Positions 57,993 through 64,000 of a DNA stretch of 64,000 nucleotides are shown one piece after another. The DNA comes from Rhodococcoides fascians A25f. GTDB taxonomy: Bacteria; Actinomycetota; Actinomycetes; Mycobacteriales; Mycobacteriaceae. The stretch is from the NCBI RefSeq assembly GCF_000760935.2, contig NZ_CP049744.1:3441501-3505500 (forward strand), given 5' to 3'. The stretch's first letter is position 1. Each line of letters begins with the position of its first letter. A model generated the notes under the pieces. It saw only the letters and a list, made by a program, of their open reading frames with translations. It made no database searches and had not been told where the DNA came from. The position numbers and the translations under genes are program-made.

Positions 57993-59270
57993 GTGAGCGA
58001 GTCCGAGGTTCATCGAGCGCTCGACTCGGTCTTCCGTGCCGAGCGCTCGATGCTGCTCGCGTCGTTGGTTCAGCGCTACCGTGATCTCGATCTCGCCGAG
58101 GAGGTGACGTCGGATGCCATCGAGGCGGCTCTGAAGCATTGGCCGATCGATGGCATACCGTCCAAGCCCGGAGCCTGGTTGCTCACCGCTGCCCGCCGAA
58201 AGGCGGTCGATCGCCTGCGACGCGATCAGACGCTCGCTGCGAAGATCGGAGTGCTGCAGGCCGATTCGGATCGCAGCGAACCGCATCCGCCGGGTCCGCT
58301 CGACGAAGATCTACCCGACGACCGACTGCAGTTGTTCTTCACCTGCGCGCATCCGACGCTTGCGGCCGGCGACCGCCTCGCGTTGACCCTTCGGTGTCTG
58401 GCCGGTCTCACCACCGCCGAGGTCGCGCGTGCACTACTCATCCCTCCGGCCACGGCAGCACAACGAATAGTGCGAGCCAAGAACAAGATTCGCGTCGTCC
58501 GCATACCCTTTCGAGTTCCGGGCTCGGACGAGTTGGCCGGCAGAGTGCCGATGGTGCTCGAAGTCGTCTATTCGATCTTCACCGAGGGCTACTCGGCGAC
58601 GTCGGGCGACCGAGTGGGGCGCATCGACCTCACCACCGAGGCGATCGGCATGGGACGCCTGTTGCACGCAGCACTGCCGACAGAGTCCGAGGTGACCGGC
58701 CTGCTGGCGTTGATGTTGCTGACCGACGCCAGACGCCGCGCACGAATCGACGCGCACGGCGATATTGTGCTGCTGGCCGATCAGGACCGGCGATCGTGGA
58801 ACGCCGAGTTCGTCAGGGAAGGGACGGAACTCGTGGTCGACGCACTCCGCGGCGGCCCGAGCGGACCCTATGCGGTGCAGGCAGCGATCGCCGCGCTGCA
58901 CGACGAGTCGCCGAACACCGACTGTACCGACTGGACCCAAATCGTTGCCCTCTACGACATATTGATGGATCGGGGCCCGAATGCGATCGTCGCATTGAAC
59001 CGAGCAGTTGCTCTTGCCATGCGCGACGGTCCCGCCGCCGGCCTGCGCGAGCTGGACCTGCTTGCCGACGAACCGTCGCTGCGCCGCTACCACCCGTACC
59101 CGATGGCGAAAGCCGATCTGCTGCACCGACTCGGCCGGCTCGACGAGGCGGCAGAGCAGTATCGACAGGCTCTGGACCGTGCACGAACAGCACCGGAGAA
59201 GCGACTGCTCCAGCGTCGCTTGGCCGACGTGAACGGCATCGCTCAGGCAGACAGAACAGAATCGACCTGA
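57993..59270 (+). CDS. ECF42-type RNA polymerase sigma factor with long C-terminal extension
   Basis: 425 residues. Sigma region 2 spans about residues 10-75 (LVQRYRDLDLAEEVTSDAIEAAL) and region 4 about 115-165 (LTTAEVARALLIPPATAAQRI). The extension (residues 180-425) carries the DUF6596-like PMVLEVVYSIFTEGYSA and TPR-like helices ending LGRLDEAAEQYRQALDRA. Partner DGPF gene and layout define group ECF42, which lacks an anti-sigma gene; the extension is thought to control activity. The GTG start has no clear Shine-Dalgarno. The last 28 bases overlap the GNAT gene. Confidence 0.9.
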   Translation: MSESEVHRALDSVFRAERSMLLASLVQRYRDLDLAEEVTSDAIEAALKHWPIDGIPSKPGAWLLTAARRKAVDRLRRDQTLAAKIGVLQADSDRSEPHPPGPLDEDLPDDRLQLFFTCAHPTLAAGDRLALTLRCLAGLTTAEVARALLIPPATAAQRIVRAKNKIRVVRIPFRVPGSDELAGRVPMVLEVVYSIFTEGYSATSGDRVGRIDLTTEAIGMGRLLHAALPTESEVTGLLALMLLTDARRRARIDAHGDIVLLADQDRRSWNAEFVREGTELVVDALRGGPSGPYAVQAAIAALHDESPNTDCTDWTQIVALYDILMDRGPNAIVALNRAVALAMRDGPAAGLRELDLLADEPSLRRYHPYPMAKADLLHRLGRLDEAAEQYRQALDRARTAPEKRLLQRRLADVNGIAQADRTEST

Positions 59271-59788
59271 ATCGAGCTCAACGGCCGATCGGCGTACACC
59301 AGGCGAACTGCGTCGGCATCGGGATTGCCGACGTCGGGTCCACGGGTGATCAACTCCAGGCCCGCGCGCTGGGCCACTCGGGCCGACGCGACGTTGTGTT
59401 CGAGGAGGTACGCCACGATCGGCAATTCGGGCTCGGTTCGGTGCGCGCGCTCGACTGCGATCTCACACATCTCCGCGGCGTACCCGTTTCCCTGCGCGTC
59501 GGGATGGAGGCGATAGCCGAGATTCCAGAACGCGTTCTGCCGCTTCGAGCACCCGCCGTAGCCACTGATCGTGCAGCTGCCGCGCTCACGAATGATCCAC
59601 GTGGCCAATCCATCCCGCCGCCACTGGTCCACCCAGCCCAGCAACATTCGTTCGGTCGCGCTGAGATCGGTGTGCCGCAGGCTGGGAAAGTGGGTCCACG
59701 ACTGCGGATCGCTGCAGATCGCGTACAGCGCATCGAGATCCGTGACGACCGGCTCGTCGAGATCGAGACGCGAGGTTCGTGTTCGCAC
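59243..59788 (-). CDS. GNAT family N-acetyltransferase
   Basis: 181 residues. The acetyl-CoA loop region is LHPDAQGNGYAAEMCEIAVE, and LPIVAYLLEHNVASARVAQRAGLE is the RimJ/RimL-like C-terminal motif. The target is unknown; RimJ/RimL relatives acetylate protein N-termini or small amines. GTG 59788 is chosen because the frame upstream is not conserved in type and runs antisense to the small acidic gene. It overlaps the sigma-factor gene tail by 28 bases. Confidence 0.85.
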   Translation of the reverse strand: MRTRTSRLDLDEPVVTDLDALYAICSDPQSWTHFPSLRHTDLSATERMLLGWVDQWRRDGLATWIIRERGSCTISGYGGCSKRQNAFWNLGYRLHPDAQGNGYAAEMCEIAVERAHRTEPELPIVAYLLEHNVASARVAQRAGLELITRGPDVGNPDADAVRLVYADRPLSSIQVDSVLSA

Positions 59789-59857
59789 ACCGTGGATCCT
59801 AAGGGGAAGAAGTCTGGTAGACCGGTGGTACACGATCGAGCGAAGGGTGTGACCGTC

Positions 59858-60028
59858 ATGGCCGAGTGGGTCAAGAAGATCGAAGAGAACGCGAAGGGCC
59901 TCATCGCAGAGGCAGAGCAAGAACTGACGGCACTCGAGGGTGTGGACACGGTAGACCTCACCGCCGATGACACCGACGAGTCCGAGACGGTCACCAGTGA
60001 CGATGGGCGCGAGCAAGTCTCGGACTGA
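59858..60028 (+). CDS. Small acidic hypothetical protein
   Basis: 56 residues: MAEWVKKIEENAKGLIAEAE, then QELTALEGVDTVDLTADDTD and a Glu/Ser/Asp-rich end. An amphipathic helix (residues 2-25) leads into an acidic tail. No family is recognised. GAAGGG lies ten bases upstream of the ATG, which supports translation; it lies in the 110-base span between divergent GNAT and convergent Imm5-like genes. Confidence 0.5.
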   Translation: MAEWVKKIEENAKGLIAEAEQELTALEGVDTVDLTADDTDESETVTSDDGREQVSD

Positions 60029-60118
60029 ACCCTCGATGTGGCCGAAGGACATGCCCGCTGCGGCATGTCGACCGTCGCGACTCTGATCCCCGCGTCGCCG
60101 CTGACCCCTGAAGACCGA

Positions 60119-60634
60119 TCAATCGTCGAATACGGACCAGCAGATACTGTTTCTCTTCTTCTGGTCTTCCAGCACCAAATCACGCACGCTCTCCGGCAGT
60201 CGATCCCGCTGCCACCGGAGTTCCTCTCGCCCGGCAACTGTCTCCCTGCCGGTAGGTGCGGCGGCCCTGGCCGCCTTGATCGCGTACGCAGCCGCTCCGA
60301 GGTCGTGTTCGGGTACGTGTGCCACACACGCGGCCTGGCCGGCGGCGTAGGCGGCGAAGCGTGCAGCGCCGCTCTGGGGCCGTGCCGCACCCATGCTGTG
60401 GCCGCCGAGGGCGCGGGTCGCCATCATCGCGAGTTCACCGCGTGTCCACGCCCGAATGCCCTCGATTGCCTCACGCGGCCGCGAATCGGACGGCTCGGCC
60501 CCCTCGAACAATCCGAGCACGTGTTCCGCACACTCGGCGGCCCACAGCGCGAGACTTCGATGGTCGGCGTCGGACAACAAGCCGCCGCGGTGCACCGTGA
60601 TCAGCCGTGGATCTCTGACGGCCGGGAGAATCAT
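60119..60634 (-). CDS. Imm5-like putative immunity protein
   Basis: 171 residues, helical and rich in Ala and Arg. The pattern HRSLALWAAECAEHVLGLFE, RPREAIEGIRAWTRGELAMM and LGAAAYAIKAARAAAP matches the family called Imm5-like putative immunity proteins in polymorphic toxin systems. No toxin, secretion gene or other immunity gene is adjacent. It may be an orphan immunity gene or belong to a broader helical family. A terminator lies upstream, between it and tRNA-Met. Confidence 0.6.
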   Translation of the reverse strand: MILPAVRDPRLITVHRGGLLSDADHRSLALWAAECAEHVLGLFEGAEPSDSRPREAIEGIRAWTRGELAMMATRALGGHSMGAARPQSGAARFAAYAAGQAACVAHVPEHDLGAAAYAIKAARAAAPTGRETVAGREELRWQRDRLPESVRDLVLEDQKKRNSICWSVFDD

Positions 60635-60649
60635 GCGTCGATGAGAACA

Positions 60650-60687
60650 CGAAAGAGGCCCGAGACAATAGTCTCGGGCCTCTTTCG
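60650..60687 (-). terminator. Terminator of tRNA-Met
   Basis: A perfect 17-base-pair stem (60650-60666 with 60671-60687) and an AATA loop, with CGAAAGAGGCCCGAGAC as one arm. On the tRNA strand it begins three bases past the tRNA 3' end; it is followed by CGTGTTCTC on that strand. Confidence 0.88.
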
Positions 60688-60690
60688 TAG

Positions 60691-60767
60691 TGGTAGCGGG
60701 GACAGGATTTGAACCTGCGACCTCTGGGTTATGAGCCCAGCGAGCTACCGAGCTGCTCCACCCCGCG
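60691..60767 (-). tRNA. Initiator tRNA-fMet (anticodon CAT)
   Basis: A 77-base cloverleaf beginning CGCGGGGTGGAGCAGCTCGG. The anticodon arm CTGGG-CTCATAA-CCCAG shows three consecutive G-C pairs and anticodon CAT, and position 1 (C) does not pair with U72. Both are initiator features. The 3' end CCA is encoded. The T-arm is CAGG-TTCAAAT-CCTG. Confidence 0.95.
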
Positions 60768-61821
<1,054 letters not shown>

Positions 61822-61855
61822 TCCCGAGCAGTTCACACGAGCTGCAGCTTCACAA

Positions 61856-61895
61856 CGAAAGAGCCGCCTCACCATACGGTGAGGCGGCTCTTTCG
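61856..61895. terminator. Bidirectional terminator between rpf and the UPF0182 gene
   Basis: An 18-base-pair stem, CGAAAGAGCCGCCTCACC with its complement around an ATAC loop, lies 34 bases after the rpf stop and about 30 bases beyond the UPF0182 stop. A-tract and T-tract sides allow use in both directions. Confidence 0.9.
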
Positions 61896-61924
61896 CTCAT
61901 GTCAGCGGGACCCGACCGAACAGA

Positions 61925-64000
61925 TCAGCTACCTGCGCGGTTGTAGGCGTCGACGGCGGTCTGCAGATTCTCGAGTGCAGTGCCGAGATCCGCAAGGTTT
62001 CCGCTCTGCTGCGCGGTGCGCACAGCGGAGAGAGCAGAATTCAAACCGGAGACGGCCGCATCCCGGGTCGTCGAAGAACCGGTGGCCGGTGCCGGAGTTG
62101 CTGAGGGCGTGCCGCCGTCGGACGGCGTCGTCTCGGGCACGGCACCCGGCTGGGTGGTGCCGTCGGTCTCACCGGGTGCGGTGACGGTCCGTCCGGCACC
62201 CGCTCCGAACACCTGCTCGATGGCTTCGGGCAGGGTCGCGGCATAGCCGACTCGTCCCTCGTACGAGACCAGCACTCGAATCAACTGCGGGTACGCCGAT
62301 GCCTCGTTGGTACGCGAGGCGTACACGGGCTCCACGTAGATCAACCCGCCGTTGCCGACCGGAAGGGTCAGCAGGTTGCCGAACTCGACAGTGTTCTCAC
62401 GGCGCACGATGCCCAAGCTCTCGGACACGTCCGTCGTCGTCGTCATCTGGTTCTGCACCTGATTCGGACCCTGAGTGGATGTATCCGTCGGCAATCTCAG
62501 CACGGTGATCTTGCCGTAGTTTTCCGGATCGGAATCTGCACTGACGTACGCGCCGAGAACTTCACGCCGGTAACCGACCAACGCACTGGTCAGCTGGAAC
62601 GACGCCTGGTTCTCCTCGTTGGAGACATCGGACGCGACGACGTAGTACGGCGGCTGCTTGGCCGAGGTGTTCTCGGCCGTCGGGTCCGTCGGAACTTCCC
62701 AGAAGGCGTTGTTGGTGAAGAACTCTCGCGGATCGTTGACGTGGTACTTGGTGAGCAGCTCACGCTGGACCTTGAACAGGTCCTCCGGGTAACGGAAGTG
62801 ATCGCGAAGTTCGTCGGACACCTGATCCTTCGGGATGACGGTTCCGGGGAACACGCCTTCCCATGCCTTGAGCACAGGATCGTTCTCATCCTGTTCGTAG
62901 AGCTTGACGGTGCCGTCGTAGGCATCGACAGTGGCCTTCACCGAGTTCCGGATGTACGACACTTCCCGGCTCGGCAGCGCACGCGTCGTGGTGGACTCGA
63001 TGCTGTCGGCAGTGGCGTCTTCGAGCGACATCCGCTGGGCATACGGGAAGTTGTCCAACGTGGTGTAGCCGTCGATGATCCAGACGAGCTTGCCCTCGAC
63101 GATCGCCGGGTAGGTCGATCCGTCGGTGGTCAACCAGGGTGCAACCTTCTGGACCCTGTCGCGGGGATCGCGATTGAACAGAATCTTCGACTCGTCACCG
63201 ATCACACTCGAGAAGAGGATGTTGCGCTCGGCGTACTTGCTGGCGAACACCAGACGGTTGAAGAAATTGCCGATGTTCACCCCGGCCGCACCGTCGTAGG
63301 TGTAGCTCTTGCTGTCGGTGTCGTACTCGCGAGGCTCGCCGGTGGAACCGACGATCGAGTAGTCGGCATCGGAGTTGGCGATGACCGGTCCGAAATAGAT
63401 GCGCGGCTGATCGAGGTCGCCGGGGCCGTCCTTGCGAATCGAGCCCTCGGCATCGTTCTCGATCCAGTTCACCTGGTAGTTGGGGTAACCGCCCCGTCCG
63501 CCGCTGGATTCGTCGGCGACGGCTTCGTCGACGGAGTTGGCGGGTGCTGCCACGAAGCCGTTTCCGTGGGTGAACACCGTATGGCGGTTGATCCAGTCAC
63601 GCTGGTTCGCGTCGAGCGTCTGCGGTGAGATCTCACGCGCGGCAACGACGTAATCGCGGAGGTTGCCGTCTGCATCCGGATACCGGTCCACGGCCAGCGT
63701 GTCGGGGAACCCGTAGAAGTTTCGGATCTGACGCTGCTGGGTGAAGGTCGGTGCCAGGATGTTCGGGTCGAGCAGACGGATGTTGGACATCGTCGCCGAC
63801 TCCGACGCCACCTCACCGGGGCTCAACGCTGCTTCGCCGGAGTAGTTCCGATAAGTGACCACGTCATCGGTCAACCCGTACGCGGCTCGGGTGGCCGCGA
63901 TGTTGCGCTCGATGTACGTGCTCTCCTTGTCGGCCGCGTTCGGACGCACCGAGAACTGCTCCATGACCAACGGCCAGACTGCACCGATCAGGATCGACGA
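61925..64000 (-). CDS. UPF0182 family membrane protein, C-terminal part (5' end outside window)
   Basis: At least 691 residues are present; the frame is open to the right edge (SSILIGAVWPL continuing into VMEQFSVRPNAADKE). The N-terminal membrane helices lie outside. The visible soluble part has the UPF0182 blocks IRLLDPNILAPTFTQQRQIRNFY, YGFPDTLAVDRY and a Pro/Thr/Gly-rich linker (ETTPSDGGTPSATPAPAT) before a C-terminal helix. It resembles Rv3193c. The function is unknown; the full-length family is nearly 1000 residues. Confidence 0.9.
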   Translation of the reverse strand, partial: SSILIGAVWPLVMEQFSVRPNAADKESTYIERNIAATRAAYGLTDDVVTYRNYSGEAALSPGEVASESATMSNIRLLDPNILAPTFTQQRQIRNFYGFPDTLAVDRYPDADGNLRDYVVAAREISPQTLDANQRDWINRHTVFTHGNGFVAAPANSVDEAVADESSGGRGGYPNYQVNWIENDAEGSIRKDGPGDLDQPRIYFGPVIANSDADYSIVGSTGEPREYDTDSKSYTYDGAAGVNIGNFFNRLVFASKYAERNILFSSVIGDESKILFNRDPRDRVQKVAPWLTTDGSTYPAIVEGKLVWIIDGYTTLDNFPYAQRMSLEDATADSIESTTTRALPSREVSYIRNSVKATVDAYDGTVKLYEQDENDPVLKAWEGVFPGTVIPKDQVSDELRDHFRYPEDLFKVQRELLTKYHVNDPREFFTNNAFWEVPTDPTAENTSAKQPPYYVVASDVSNEENQASFQLTSALVGYRREVLGAYVSADSDPENYGKITVLRLPTDTSTQGPNQVQNQMTTTTDVSESLGIVRRENTVEFGNLLTLPVGNGGLIYVEPVYASRTNEASAYPQLIRVLVSYEGRVGYAATLPEAIEQVFGAGAGRTVTAPGETDGTTQPGAVPETTPSDGGTPSATPAPATGSSTTRDAAVSGLNSALSAVRTAQQSGNLADLGTALENLQTAVDAYNRAGS

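Overview
The window is a high-GC actinobacterial chromosome segment, best read as Rhodococcus or a close Nocardiaceae relative. Supporting this: long gene-order agreement (from memory) with the Mycobacterium tuberculosis runs Rv3031-Rv3055, Rv3100c-Rv3105c, Rv3137-Rv3140 and Rv0446c-Rv0449c; frequent GTG starts and 4-base stop/start overlaps; a tmRNA encoding the tag ADSNQRDYALAA; and Lsr2, an Rpf-type muralytic enzyme and a class Ib NrdHIEF system. No transposase, integrase, phage gene or CRISPR array was seen, so most of the window is core chromosome with a few small insertions.

Region 1 (1-8 kb) holds methylglucose-lipopolysaccharide/glycogen-type genes (GH57 branching enzyme end, GT4 glucosyltransferase, hexapeptide acyltransferase), a PQQ-like lipoprotein, two SAM methyltransferases, EchA17 and a Nudix hydrolase. 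Region 2 (8-18 kb) holds an ABC ATPase, glgX/treX, a YczE membrane protein, a PTH2-type hydrolase, serB2, ctaD, fecB, a second Nudix hydrolase, and a band-7 (SPFH) membrane protein paired with a ribbon-helix-helix protein. Region 3 (19-24.7 kb) is the ribonucleotide reductase locus: nrdF, then nrdH-nrdI-nrdE, with an AbiEi-like gene lodged between them and bracketed by two near-identical long hairpins. Tandem NrdR-like boxes precede nrdF and nrdH. A 40-residue cysteine-free ribosomal protein L36 gene lies beyond.

Region 4 (24.7-35 kb) has an FMN reductase with a divergent TetR regulator, a fructosamine kinase-like gene, nadE, the molybdenum cofactor genes (moaD-moaA, moeA-moaC/mog fusion-moaE), a CobW GTPase, a cell-wall amidase, lsr2 and tRNA-Ala. 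Region 5 (35-45 kb) has a membrane-anchored DsbA-like protein, an MFS transporter, pgm, and a translationally coupled lipid operon (hydrolase, FAD oxidoreductase, DUF1365, two CFA-synthase paralogues, DUF1295) resembling the ufaA1 locus. Region 6 (45-53 kb) has ssrA, an NmrA/DUF2867 protein, an EamA transporter, smpB, ftsX, ftsE, a proline/threonine-rich membrane protein, an MscS channel and prfB. Region 7 (53-64 kb) has a beta-carbonic anhydrase, hisN, fadE24-fadE23, a DGPF protein with its ECF42-type sigma factor, a GNAT acetyltransferase, an Imm5-like gene, initiator tRNA-Met, an rpf gene with a long structured leader, and the end of a UPF0182 membrane protein.

Protein identities rest on recognised motifs and family memory; no database search was run. 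Starts were chosen by ribosome-binding sites, overlaps and expected family length.
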